Assembly (NCBI RefSeq): GCF_020520425.1
Contig: NC_079487.1
Location: 53,854,719 to 53,918,718 of the forward strand
DNA from: Spinacia oleracea
Lineage: Eukaryota; Streptophyta; Magnoliopsida; Caryophyllales; Amaranthaceae
Direction: 5' to 3'
DNA length: 64,000 bases
Part shown: positions 45,276 to 57,413 of the stretch, piece by piece
Position numbering within the stretch: the first letter of the stretch is position 1
Layout: the number at the start of each line of letters is the position of its first letter
The notes under the pieces: generated by a model
What the model saw: only the letters and a program-made list of their open reading frames with translations
Database searches by the model: none
What the model was told of the DNA's origin: nothing
Translations under genes and position numbers: made by a program

Positions 45276-46686
45276 TGAAGGAAATAATGCCCTTGGTCCA
45301 AGTATGCATATAATATTAAGTCTAATAAATGCTGTTCAGTATTAATTAACAAGTTAAGAATTCAGTGAGATCAAGTGAGCTGAATGCCTAGCTAGAGGCC
45401 GCTTCAGTTCAAGTGGAATTAATTATATTAATCCACAGCTTACTCTTGACTGAACCCGTAGGGTCACACAAATAGTACGTAAACGGATCAAGTATTTAAT
45501 GGCATTAAATACTCCATCTATGGATATTCGGAATCGACGGATCTTGGTTCCAGTGGGAGCTGAGATCGTCAAAGGCAAGAAATGAATACTCCGGAAACGA
45601 TGATATTGCCGGAAACGGAAATATGGATCGTATCGGAAATATAAATATTATCCAAGTCGTAGATGTTGCCGGAAACGGAAACATGGTACGTATCGGAAAA
45701 TATTATCGGAAATGGAAATATTGCCGGAATCGGAAATATTGTCGGAAACGGAAATATTGTCAGAATCGGAAATATTATCGGAATCGGAAAATAATTCCGG
45801 AAACGGAAATATTAAATATTTGTTCGAAACGGAAATTAATCCCGGAATCGAAAATATTAAATATTGTTCGTATCGGAAATAAATTCCGGAATCGGGAATT
45901 TAATCGGAAGCGTATCGTACGAATTAGCATCGGACGAGGCCTGCCAGACGAAGGCCCAGCACGAAGCCGGGCCATCGCCCAACAAGCCAGCGCGCCACAC
46001 GAACAGCCAAGGCCACGCCAGGCCAGCAGGCCATGGCAGCGCGCGCAGCTGCGAGCAGTGGGTTGCGAGCATTGCTGCTGCTCGCGTGGGCTTGTAGATC
46101 GCGTGGGCCGAGCGGCCGTGTGGGCTGTGCGCGGGCATGGCCTGCACGCTTGCGGGTCATGCTCGTGTAGAGTTTGTGTTCACATACGAAACCTAAAGAG
46201 TATAGGATTTGTTTAATGATTAAATTCCTAATCCTAAAAGGTAATTAATCAAATAAGAGTTCTACTAGGATTCTAATTTAATTAATTCGTATCCTAGTAG
46301 GATTCGATTACTTATTCCATGGCCTATAAATATGTGTTAAGGGCTCATAATTTATAGAGACAATTCAAGTATTCAAAGTGATTTTTGAGAGCAAAAATTC
46401 AGTCACATCATTGCCTACAATAGCCGAAAATTCTAAGTACCTTAAGGGCGATTCTAGTTGGTCAAGTTTAAGGCGGATCCGGATGTGCTGTGGACTATCT
46501 ACGGAGGGACGACACTTGGAGTCCTAAAGACTTGTTCTTGTTCGGTTCGGGCGCAGCTAGGGAAGGCACGCTACAAAGTGTATGCATCTGAATCATGCTA
46601 AATGATTATGTGTAAATAATATGTTTCCTGGCTTTATGGTTTTTTCCGCATGATTTATGTTTATTCATATGTATGATAACCTAACA
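45276..46686 (+). repeat. Copia 5' LTR
   Basis: 1411 bp, TGAAGGAAATAATG to CATAACCTAACA. Inside: an array of short CGGAAAT/GGAAATATT repeats (about 45590-45905), a GC-rich cassette (about 45930-46160) and a TATA box at 46325-46332. The open frames over the array arise from the repeat and are not genes. Confidence 0.95.
46325..46332 (+). promoter_or_regulatory. LTR TATA box
   Basis: TATAAATA in the U3 part of the 5' LTR, downstream of the repeat array and cassette. The same motif is at 55125-55132 in the 3' LTR. Transcription would start about 30 bases downstream (inference). Confidence 0.65.
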
Positions 46687-46687
46687 G

Positions 46688-46701
46688 TGGTATCACGAGC
46701 C
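46688..46701 (+). other. Primer-binding site, slightly altered
   Basis: TGGTATCACGAGCC directly follows the LTR (after one G). The plant initiator tRNA-Met complement is TGGTATCAGAGCC; here one extra base breaks the match. Confidence 0.7.
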
Positions 46702-49251
46702 TCTTATTATTTTCATAATCTAAATTGCATAAACATGGTTAAATTTTACAAATTTGCAAAGAATTTGCAAAGAGTTAAATTTTTCGGCCATACCCAGAAT
46801 TCCCAAATTCGAAGCCTAACTATGACTTTTCGGAGGTTTTAGTTTTTCGAACGCAAAAGTTTGTAAATTTAAGAAGTTAAATTAAGTATTTGCGATTCTT
46901 GTTGATAAATCTTGAGTTTTTGATTGACCTACTGTAAATGTTTAACAATTATGAATGCCTAGACTTGTTAATTATACAACCTAATTTGTAATTATGATTA
47001 ATTTGTTGAAATTCGAATAATTTAGAATTGATTTGTTTTTCATAATTAATTAATAATTTAATTAGGTATCCATGATTAAAATCCACCATAAAAATTGTTA
47101 ATTTATGTTAAATTTTTTATTTTTATGACCTAGATTTGAATCCATGTTAATCGGAAATTAATTGATTTATAAATTTTCGATTTTTCGCCCTAAAATTATG
47201 AAATTAATATGTTTTATTAATTTGTCATTAATTTTAAATTAAAAATTTTAAATTTTTATGAAAACGCTCATGAATGTTGCACGCACAAAGCAATGGAAGC
47301 TACGTGTTACCCTTAACGGGTGTTGTACAGTGCGGGCACGAGACGATGAGCAAGGGAGCTCGTCGCCCGTGCGGTACGAATGCAGCGAGCAACGAGCGTG
47401 GCATACGCAAGGCTATGCGCCTAAGGGGTGTGTGCTACGCGTGTGGGCGATGGGGGAACGGGCGAGCAAGTGCAGCGAGCAAGGCAAGCACGCGTGGGCA
47501 GCGATGGATGCTGCGCCACACATGCGCTGCCTCGCTCAGCAGCACGCCAAGGCAGCGAAAAGCGCAGCACAACGTGCACGCGGGCAGCGTTGGCTGGCCT
47601 GTCCAGCGAGCGTTGCCCAACAGCGCGCCAAGGCGTTGGGCGAGTGGGCTGCGCGCAAGCGTGGCTCCCTGCGCTTGACACATTGATGCGTTGTTGCTTG
47701 GGCTTTGCGGTACGATCAATCGAGTGACAAGGGGTTTGTTGCTTGTTGGACTTGACGAGGTATGGGCGCAAGCCCATGGCCTTGTCTTGACCCGATTGGT
47801 TCGTTTTAAATTTTAATTTGAAATTTTCAGTTCGGAAATAATTTTAATTAATTTTAAAATTAATAATTTAAATTTTTTTCTTGGATTTTAATTTTGATTA
47901 TTATAATTATTATAAATTTTAATTTATACTAATTATTTTACTAAAATTAAACCTTGAATTAATTTAAATTCGTTTAATTCAACTGAAATAAATTAAATTT
48001 ATGGATTCGATTATAATTTTATATGAGGTTTAAATTTTAATTAAACTTGTATGTTTTCGGTTAGACTAGAAATACATTTTTATGTTTAAAATTAGTAAAG
48101 CATATAAAGTTATTGGTATAAGTGGAGCATTTTTAGTCATAAACTCTTGATTAGGTCTACAAATCCTTTAAGGTTAAACAACTTGATTATAATTAATAAG
48201 GACTGAATAATTGGTAGATTATTGGTGCCCTTAATTAATTGCTGCAAATATTTATGTGATGCATACAATGTGTTTTAACTAACCAATTATGTGGGCCATT
48301 CATGATAATGAATGGATGAATGGTATATATTGTATATGTACTGTTTTGCATGTTATGAAGTGACTAGTATGGCCCAAATAGGATAGAAAATATGATATGC
48401 GTACCATTAATTTGAATGTAATTGGTCTAAAGCACCAAATTTGTTTTTCAATTCAAATATGGTATGCGTACCATCAAATAGTTGTAATTAGTTTAATTAT
48501 AGCTTATCCTATTTGAAGAAAATGGCGCCTCCCACGGAGATTTTCAAGACGGACTTTGAAGTTGAAGCTTCAAGATGAAGTCGAGCCATACTAGATCACA
48601 TCTATCTTATGCATGCTTTAAGTAATTTATTGCTTTTAATTGTCTTAAATATGCATGAGATTGTGGCTTGACTATGTTGCATGATTAAGGATTTTAGTTC
48701 ACTTAAAATCTAACCAACATAGTAAGAGCCTTAAGTTCCAAACTTAAAAATTGAGTAAAAAGGTGCCATGCCAAAATAACACTTACTTGGATATCCTTTT
48801 TTCATCGATCTTAGTAATAGTTTTCCGCCATAGCGAGGTGTTACTTATCGATACTAAAGGGGTAAGGTACACAAATAATTGTGAGTACATGTTAGTTTTG
48901 GTGAAACTCAACGATATAAGTAAGGAGTCCTTTTATGTCGTGGCAAAAACGATAGGTTTACCTAATAAGTTCTTAGACGTACCTATCAACCAAGAGTAGT
49001 TTCTAGACTATTAGCAAAAGGCTTTTGCTTACCTAAAAAGATTTTAGAATTGAGTCTAAATACATAATGTGCTTAATTCTTCAATGGATTTTAGGATCTT
49101 GGAATCATTTTATTCACACCTGCCGGAACACATAACTTGAATAAAATGCTTAATGAACATTAAATTATGCATGTATGCTAGAATTTAAGTTTATTAAGAG
49201 AAACTGTGAATGATTATTTATTTGTTTATTCTTTTCAAGTGTAGTTTTACT
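46702..49251 (+). other. Long untranslated leader of the Copia element
   Basis: About 2.5 kb between primer site and gag, unusually long for Copia. It is AT-rich except for a GC-rich cassette (47270-47780). A conserved block near 48750-49000 has an 82-codon open frame with no recognised domain; the related leader at 2480-2720 does not preserve it well, so I do not call it a gene. Confidence 0.7.
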
Positions 49252-52200
49252 ATGGCAAACAACAATCAAAACATCATCATGGGTTCTGAGCTTATGGTCA
49301 AGCTGAACCTAACAAATTTTCTTGAATGGGAAGCTAAGCTAGTTGAAATAGTCAGACTCAATGGACTTGAGTATGTACTGTTACATCCCATGCCAAGCTA
49401 CTATTCCAGAGACATGACCCCTGAAAGATTTTCCGCCTGGGATGCGGATCTCAAAAAGGTTATGAGTCTCATGCTGAACAATATCCCTGATGAATGGGCT
49501 AGAAGGTTTGTAGCTTATGAACCTTTCACGCTCATCAAGAATCTGAGGGATATCTGTCGTGGAAGCACGGAGGACAGGGACCTGAACGTCCATGAGTTGA
49601 TTGAATCAATGTCTGGTCTAAAGGTTAGTTCTCCCAACAGGTGTTATAGGATGGAGGTCCAAGAAACACATGTTCAGCTCCTTCGCACTAAACAAAGGGT
49701 AGGCGTCCCACTAAGGTTCCATGTGGATCTTATGCTTTCATATTTTGATCGCCTAAGTCTGCTAGGAACACCAATAAGCGAAAGGATGGCAGTCTCTATC
49801 TTGCTCAATTCACTGCACAGTGGGTTTGGTCGCTTCAAGCAACTATACCTAAGTGAACCAAGAGAAGAAACAGTTGCAGAATTTGTTCACCTTGTCAGAA
49901 AGGCTGAGATAATACTGGACTGTGAAGCCAAAGATTTACTCAAGGCTAAAGGGAGACCGTTGAAGAAAAGTGGAAAGTCCAAGGGCAATGCTAAATCAAA
50001 GCAGGACAAGTCCACATCAAGTTGTCTTTATTGTGATGGAATAAGCCATTACAAAAGAGAGTGTCCAAAGCTAAAGGAAGATCAGAAGAACGGAACAGTC
50101 GTTCCATCTTCAGGTATTTTCGTTATAGACTGTACACTTGTTAATTCAACTTCTTGGGTATTAGATACTGGTTGTGGCTCACACTTATGTTCCAATTCAC
50201 AGGGACTAAGAAGAAGTAGAAAGTTAAGCAAGGGTGAAGTCGACCTACGAGTGGGAAATGGAGCACGGATTGCTGCATTAGCTGTAGGAACTTATTATTT
50301 GTCGTTGCCCTCTGGGCTAGTTTTGGAACTGGAAGAGTGTTTCCATGTTCCAAGTCTTACTAAAAACATCATTTCTGTTTCTTGCTTAGATGCTAAGGGA
50401 TTTTCCTTTTTAATAAAAGACAATAGTTGTTCGTTTTATTTTAAAGAGATGTTTTATGGATCTGCTAGATTAGTCAATGGACTTTATTAATTAGATCACG
50501 ACAAACAAGTTTATAACATAAATACCAAAAAGGCCAAAAAGGATGATTCAGATCTCACCTATCTGTGGCATTGTCGATTAGGCCATATTAACTTGAAACG
50601 CATGGAAAGACTTCAAAAGGAAGGAATTCTAGAACCATTTGACTTAGAGGATTATGGTAAGTGCGAATCATGTTTACTTGGCAAAATGACAAAGCAACCT
50701 TTCTCTAAAGTTGGAGAAAGAGCAACTGAACTATTGGGTTTAATCCATACAGATGTATGTGGACCAATGAGTACAAATGCTAGGGGTGGTTTCAGCTACT
50801 TTATCACTTTCACTAATGACTTTAGTAGATATGGTTATGTCTACCTAATGAAGCATAAGTCTAAATCCTTTGACAAATTCAAGGAATTTAAGAGTGAAGT
50901 AGAGAATCAATTAGGCAAGAAGATTAAGGCACTGCGGTCTGATAGAGGCGGTGAATATCTGAGCTATGAATTTGATGACCATCTGAAAGAATGTGGAATT
51001 CTATCAGAGTTGACTCCTCCTGGAACACCATAATGGAACGGTGTGTCGGAATGGAGGAACAAAACCTTGCTAGACATGGTTAGATCAATGATGGGTCAGG
51101 CCAAACTTCCAATAGAATTTTGGGGACATGCACTAAATACAGCCGCACTCACTATAAATAGAGCTCCGTCTAAAGCTGTTGAAAAGACTCCATATGAGTT
51201 ATGGTTTGGAAAGCCTCCAAAAGTGTCTTTTCTTAAGATTTGGGGATGTGAAGTATACGTCAAACGATTAATTTCAGACAAACTTCATCCAAAATCTGAC
51301 AAATGTATCCTTGTGGGCTATCCAAAGGAAACAAAGGGGTATTACTTCTACAATACATCTGAGAACAAGGTGTTTGTTGCTGGAGATGGTATCTTTTTGG
51401 AAAAGGATCACATTTCCAAAATGACAAGTGGGAGAAAAGTAGACCTCGAAGAAATTCGAGTCGAACAACAAACCTCTAGAGAATGCTCAAGATGACATTC
51501 AAGATGAAACTCAGAGATCTTTAGAAGTTTCTGGTGAGAATCATGGTCAATCTAGATATATAACCCCGCGTAGATCGCAGAGATATAAATCTCAACCGGA
51601 AAGATACTTAGGTATTTTGACGAACGAGAGCTATGACGTTCTATTACTTGAAAGTGATGAACCTGCGACTTACAAACAAGCTATGACGAGCCCTAGCTCC
51701 AAGCAATTGAAAGAAACCATGCAATCTGAATTAGACTCCATGTCTGAAAACCAAGTATGGGATTTGGTCGATTTGCCAGATGGCTACCAAGCCATTGGAA
51801 GCAAATGGGTTTTCAAAATGAAAAAGGACAAGGATGGGAAACTTGAAGTTTTCAAAGCTAGATTGGTTGCAAAAGGTTACAGGCAAGTCCACGGTGTGGA
51901 TTACGATGAAACCTTTTCACCAGTTGCAATGCTAAAGTCTATTCGGATAATGTTAGCCATCGCTGCATATTACGATTACGAAATATGGCAGATGGATGTC
52001 AAAACCGCTTTCTTAAACGGTGTTTTAACAGAAACTGTGTTTATGACACAGCCTGAGGGTTTTGAGGATCCAAAGAATGCTAAAAGGTATGCAAGCTAAA
52101 GAAATCAATCTACGGATTGAAGTAGGCATCCAGGAGCTGGAATATACGTTTTGATGAAGCAGTCAGTGACTTTGGTTTCATCAAGAACGCAGACGAATCT

Positions 52201-53212
52201 TGTGTATACAAGAAGACCAGTGGGAGCAAAATTTCTTTTCTAGTATTATATGTCGACGACATATTACTTATCGGAAATGACATTCCTATGTTGAACTCTG
52301 TCAAGATTTGGCTTGGGAAATGTTTTTCGATGAAGGATCTAGGAGAAGCACAGTACATATTGGGCATCAAGATTTACAGAGATAGATCTAAAAAGATGAT
52401 TGGACTTAGTCAAAGCACTTATATCAATAAAGTACTTGATAGGTTCAAGATGGAAGACTCCAAGCGACGCTACCTACCCATGTCTCATGGAATGACTCTA
52501 AGCAAGACTCAGTGCCCAAAAACACTTGATGAGCGTAGACGAATGAATGGGATTCCATATGCATCATTGATTGGTTCAATAATGTAGGCTATGATATGTA
52601 CATGCCCGGATGTTGCGTACGCACTCAGTGCTACGAACAGATACCAGTCAGACCCAGGAGATGCACATTGGACTGCTGCCAAGAATATTCTGAAGTACCT
52701 GAAAAGGCACAAAGATGACTTCCTGGTCTATCGTGGAGATGATGAATTAATTGTTAAAGGCTATACGGACGCAAGTTTCCAAACCGACAAAGATGATTTC
52801 AGATCACAGTCTGGGTTTGTCTTCTGCCTCAACAGAGCAAAGCACCATTGCGGATTCTACAACTGAAGCGGAGTACATTGCTGCACATGAAGCAGCAAAG
52901 GAAGCTATATGTCTAAGGAAGTTCATAGGTGAACTTGGTGTAGTCCCCTCCATTAAAGGACCAATAGCCCTGTATTGTGATAATAACGGAGCTATTGCAC
53001 AGGCAAAGGAGCCTAGACACCACCAAAGAGTCAAGCATGTACTTCGTAGATTTCACCTTCTACGAGAGTTCGTTGAAAGAAAAGAAGTCGAGATAAGCAA
53101 GATTGGAACTGATGACAACATATCAGATCCATTGACTAAACCTCTGCCGCAGGCGAAGCACAACTCGCACACTGCAGCTATGGGAATCAAGCATATTGGA
53201 GAATGGCTTTGA
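49252..53212 (+). pseudogene. Copia gag-pol polyprotein gene, disrupted
   Basis: Starts at ATG 49252 (MANNNQ). Gag ends with a zinc knuckle CLYCDGISHYKREC (about 50022-50063). The protease motif WVLDTGCGSH is near 50155. Integrase shows HCRLGH/CESC zinc ligands (50570-50670) and its first Asp in HTDVCGP. RT covers 51740-52380 with YVDD at about 52247-52260; RNase H ends at 53212. Breaks: stops at 50488-50490, 51031-51033, about 52123 and 52585-52587; frameshifts near 51473 and 52083; and a 26-base deletion near 52829 relative to the copy at 61753-64000. It cannot make a complete polyprotein. Confidence 0.9.
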
Positions 53213-54058
53213 TGTTCTTGTTTAATGTTTTAAACTTTTAGAGTTTAATACTTTGTAAAACATTATTGGTTAATCATTCACAATAAATGAATAGAATTCA
53301 TTTTCCATTTAATTTGTGGTTTATTAAATGATGAGTCCCTTCAATTTGACGATATATTCAAGATAGACTGTTAGGACCAGTCCTGTGACTAAGAAATGTC
53401 TATCAAGTGAACTTGAATGTCAAAAGTTGAAAATGGTCCCTGGTCGTAGTTTTCTATAAAGATGGACGCATAGAAAACGTTAGACGACTAGAATGCAAGA
53501 TGACTAGTAGTTCTGTTTCTTGAACTGTGTGGACATAGCAATGTCGTAATCATTTGCATAGATACTTACTTTGGGAAGACTAGTATCGGACAGACCTATG
53601 AAACTTTACTGTAAGAGATGAAAATCTGTCATAAGTAATTTTCATTAAAATTATTAGACACTAAATCCTCAATACCTGAGTGATTTGAGATTACTTGTTT
53701 GAAAACTGGTTACTTTGACGTTGACCAACCATCGCACCGTAAAAGGAGGCTATAAAGGCAACCCTCAGGTAATCACCTATCAAACGAAGTCTAATCTCAA
53801 GATCGCAAGATTGGGATTGTCCTCCCATAAATCGGGATGAGATGCTTAGAGGTTGTACAAGGCCACTCGGAGAGCTAGAAACTGTGAAATGCATGGCCGT
53901 GCTCGGATGAATCATAGGATATGATTATCTGTTTATTTGATCAGTTGAATTCTGAAACCGAGAAACACCTCTGGACATAATAAGGATGACAACTCTTACC
54001 TTATGTTCAAGAGCAAGCATCAAGCGACAAAGGAATTAGGAAATGCACACTTGTCCCT
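53213..54058 (+). other. Copia 3' untranslated segment
   Basis: Non-coding sequence between pol and the polypurine tract. The same segment is recognisable reversed at 58807-59503 and 60906-61752. The minus-strand open frames in it are shadows. Confidence 0.7.
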
Positions 54059-54075
54059 AAGGACAAGTGGGAGAC
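54059..54075 (+). other. Polypurine tract
   Basis: AAGGACAAGTGGGAGAC lies directly before the 3' LTR, the place and composition needed for plus-strand priming. The same tract precedes the reversed LTRs at 58790-58806 and 60889-60905. Confidence 0.75.
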
Positions 54076-55485
54076 TGAAGGAATAATGCCCTTGGTCCAA
54101 GTATGCATATAATCTTAAGTCTAATAAATGCGGTTCAGTATTAATTAACAAGTTAATAATTCAGTGAGATCAAGTGAGCTGAATGCCTAGCTAGAGGCCG
54201 CTTCAGTTCAAGTGGAATTAATTATATTAATCCACAACTTACTCTTGATGAACCCGTAGGGTCACACAAATAGTACGTAAACGGATCAAGTATTTAATGG
54301 CATTAAATACTCCATCTATGGATATTCGGAATCGACGGATCTTGGTTCCTGTGGGAGCTGAGATCGTCAAAGGCAAGAAATGAACACTCCGGAAACGATG
54401 ATATTGCCGAAAACGGAAATATGGATCGTATCGGAAATATAAATATTATCCAAGTCGTAGATGTTGCCGGAAACGGAAACATGGTACGTATAGGAAAATA
54501 TTATCGGAAATGGAAATATTGCCGGAATCGGAAATATTGCCGGAAACGAAAATATTGTCAGAATCAGAAATATTATCGGAATAGGAAAATAATTCCGGAA
54601 ACGGAAATATTAAATATTTGTTCGAAACGGAAATTAATTCCGGAATCGAAAATATTAAATATTGTTCGTATCGGAAATAAATTCCGGAATCGGGAATTTA
54701 ATCGGAAGCGTATCGTACGAATTAGCATCGGACGAGGCCTGCCAGACGAAGGCCCAGCACGAAGCCGGGCCATCGCCCAGCAAGCCAGCGCGCCACACGA
54801 ACAGCCAAGGCCACGCCAGGCCCAGCAGGCCGTGGCAGCGCGCGCAGTTGCGAGCAGTGGGCTGCGAGCATTGCTGCTGCTCGCGTGGGCTTGTAGCTCG
54901 CGTGGGCCGAGCGGCCGTGTGGGCTGTGCGCGGGCATGGCCTGCATGCTTGCGGGTCATGCTCCTGTAGAGTATGTGTTCACATACGAAACCTAAAGAGT
55001 AGAGGATTTGTTTAATGATTAAATTCCTAATCCTAAAAGATAAATTAATTAAATAAGAGTTATACTAGGATTCTAATTTAATTAATTCGTATCCTAGTAG
55101 GATTCGATTACTTATTCCATGACCTATAAATATGAGTAAGGGCTCATAATTTATAGAGACAATTCAAGTATTCAAAGTGATTTTTGAGAGCAAAAATTCA
55201 GTCACATCATTGCCTACAATAGCCGAAAATTCTAAGTACCTTAATGGCGATTCTGGTTGGTCAAGCTTAAGGCGGATCCGGACGTGCTGTGGACTATCTA
55301 CGGAGGGACGACACTTGGAGTCCTAAAGACTTGTTCTTGTTCGGTTCAGGCGCAGCTAGGGAAGGCACGCTACAAAGTGTATGCATCTGAATTATGCTAA
55401 ATGATTATGTGTAAATAATATGTTTCCTGGCTTTATGGTTTTTTCCGCATGATTTATGTTTATTCATATGTATCATAACCTAACA
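54076..55485 (+). repeat. Copia 3' LTR
   Basis: 1410 bp, colinear with the 5' LTR with scattered substitutions and small indels. Repeat array about 54390-54705, GC-rich cassette about 54730-54970, TATA box 55125-55132. Confidence 0.95.
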
Positions 55486-56007
55486 CGGGGGACGTTTACT
55501 TATACGGGGAGTGCCCAATATTAACCCACGCGGCGATCCTTACTAGTGCAATGCGACGACGAAAGGGACATGCGTTATGCTACATTACTAATCTGAGTTG
55601 GTTTTAATGCACAAATATTTACTAAACAGTCGTCAAATCAGTGATTTAGATTGATTTAAGGAGCTTAGCAATAATCAGATTTGTCCAGAGATTATCTTAT
55701 TAGGCGTGATTAAATAAACAGATTAAGTGAGCAAATTTTTTATATGGTGATGAAAGCGCTGTAATGTAGATTTCAGGTTATAGTATAGCTTAGGCTATAC
55801 TGCGGTCCTTTGGAACACTAACCAATTGAATTTGCTAGCTTTCCTTTTACCTTTCGAACCTTCTGGTAACTGACTGACTGTGGGGTGAGATTCTTTCAGA
55901 GTTTGGGTCAGAACTTCGGCATCGTTTGGACTGAACTGGGCAATTGTGCGAGTAGAGACTACTTAACAGTGTGTTAATACGACAGACGGTCGAGAATACG
56001 GGACAGA

Positions 56008-56030
56008 GAGAGAGAGAGAGAGAGAGAGAA
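56008..56030. repeat. (GA)n microsatellite
   Basis: Uninterrupted GA dinucleotides. Confidence 0.9.
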
Positions 56031-57059
56031 TCTTTGATCAATACTCAAGCTTAGGGTATTATGTGGGGATTGCATGTGTGTTATTTTCCGGATTTCAGAG
56101 GCCCTATTTGTAGTGTAACAGGCCCAAATAAGATAAGATCGAAGAAATGAGAGTTTTCTGAAAAGCTGTCTGCAACGCTAGAAATTTGTAGCGCTCGGAT
56201 CAAGAGCGTCATTATTTTCTAGCGCTCAGCAAGCCAGCGCCAGATCTGTATCTTAACAGATGGATTAAAACTTTACTTTTGCGTGATTAGGTGAGAACCA
56301 AATTGTAGCGCCAGAAAATCATGGCACTGGCCTTGGTGGATTGGAAATAATTGTGGCGCATGTGTGCCTAGCGCTAGACATTTCTAGCGCTGGTGTTTTA
56401 CTTCCACTTTTCCAGATTTATTCGATTTTATACGAATATCACTCACGGTTTTATCTCTTAAGAATATTGGTTGGGATAGAACTCCTATTCTTTATCCACG
56501 GATTAATTGTAGTGCAACGTAATCACTTGAATATTTATCTTATACGGTTACCATTATGGGAAGCATTTAAGCATAGCAGTTACTATAAATAATAGTTACT
56601 AAAAATGGAAATATGGTTTTTGGGATTGTCAGGCAGTCACAGGTTGTCGCATGCGTAGGAAAGCTTAGTCAAGTAGTGTTTGGTTTCATCATCGAACACA
56701 CCGCTTCGGGCCTAGGGACAAATGTAGACGTCTACAGTTAGCCCCCACTTTGATTGAGTCTGAGCAAGACGATAATCAAAGTATTGGTATACAGAGTGCG
56801 CTTGGAATTTAGTCTAGTTAAGACTAAATCCAAACGAGGGTCTCACGATCCCCCGAATGATAACATTTGACTGAAGGGTCATCACTAGGAATGCTAACAG
56901 TTCCCTCACGAGTCATTGAGAATCTATTGACTTGAACTGACTTCTCACAGAGTCATTAAAGACGTTCGAACAGTGATGGGAGTTTTTCGAAAATGGAATA
57001 CCTAACTTTGAGTTGGGATGACGGAATATGAGAATAAGATAAAAGACCATAAACAAGGA

Positions 57060-57413
57060 AGGGTAACGGGTAAACTTTAAACTGGTAACGGGTAAACTTT
57101 AAACTGGGACCTCTAATTGGGAGAAGATCAGGACTTCTAATTTTGGATGAGGATCGAGACTTCTAATTTGGGATGAGGATCGGGACTTTTGAGGATCGGG
57201 ACCTATAATTGGGAGAAAGTTGGGATTTCTGAGGATCTGGACCTCTAATTGGGAGAAGATCGGGACTTATGAGGATCGGGACCTCTAATTGGGAGAAAAT
57301 CGGGATTTCTTACTTAGGTTGAGGATTGGGACCTCTAATGAGAAGAAGATCTGGACTTATAACTTAGGACAAGGATCGGGACCTCTAATGGAAAGAAGAT
57401 CTGGACTTCTAAC
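57060..57413. repeat. Degenerate tandem repeat
   Basis: Two exact copies of a 22-bp unit (GGTAACGGGTAAACTTTAAA plus CT, about 57062-57106) are followed by a run of imperfect units built on GGATCGGGACCTCTAATTGG and GAGAAGATC-like blocks. Spacing is irregular, about 40-60 bases. Confidence 0.8.

Larger units (their letters stand above)
45276..55485 (+). mobile_element. Complete Ty1/Copia retrotransposon with 5-bp target duplication
   Basis: Two direct LTRs (45276-46686 and 54076-55485) enclose leader, gag and pol in order gag, protease, integrase, RT, RNase H, the diagnostic Copia order. CGGGG flanks both sides (45271-45275 and 55486-55490). A tRNA-Met-like primer site follows the 5' LTR and a polypurine tract precedes the 3' LTR. 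The two LTRs differ by scattered changes, a few percent in the part compared by eye, so insertion was fairly recent. Several nonsense and frameshift mutations make it non-autonomous. Confidence 0.95.
55486..57413. other. Unidentified repeat, right part, with minisatellite
   Basis: No protein-like frame. Contains a GA microsatellite (about 56008-56030), a cluster of TAGCGCT-like hexamers (56170-56400), a sequence TGTAGACGTCTACA (56723-56736) that could be an LTR end, and a degenerate tandem array (57060-57410). Probably part of a large, non-coding LTR element. Confidence 0.35.

Noticed and set aside
45590..45905. CRISPR-like appearance of the short repeat array
   Set aside because: Units are short and imperfect, spacers are not unique, and the array lies in LTRs of a plant retroelement.
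45623..46216. Open frame of about 197 codons in the LTR, with counterparts in every LTR copy
   Set aside because: It translates the CGGAAAT repeat array and then the GC-rich cassette into low-complexity Asn/Lys/Arg peptide. It lies upstream of the LTR TATA box and the length varies among copies, so it is not a gene.
47258..47777. Several 90-140 codon frames on both strands
   Set aside because: Same GC-rich leader cassette. No frame is conserved in the related leaders at 1280-1690 and 27170-27566.
48751..48999. 82-codon frame in the Copia leader as a possible extra gene
   Set aside because: The matching leader at about 2480-2600 does not keep it open over its length, and no domain is recognisable.
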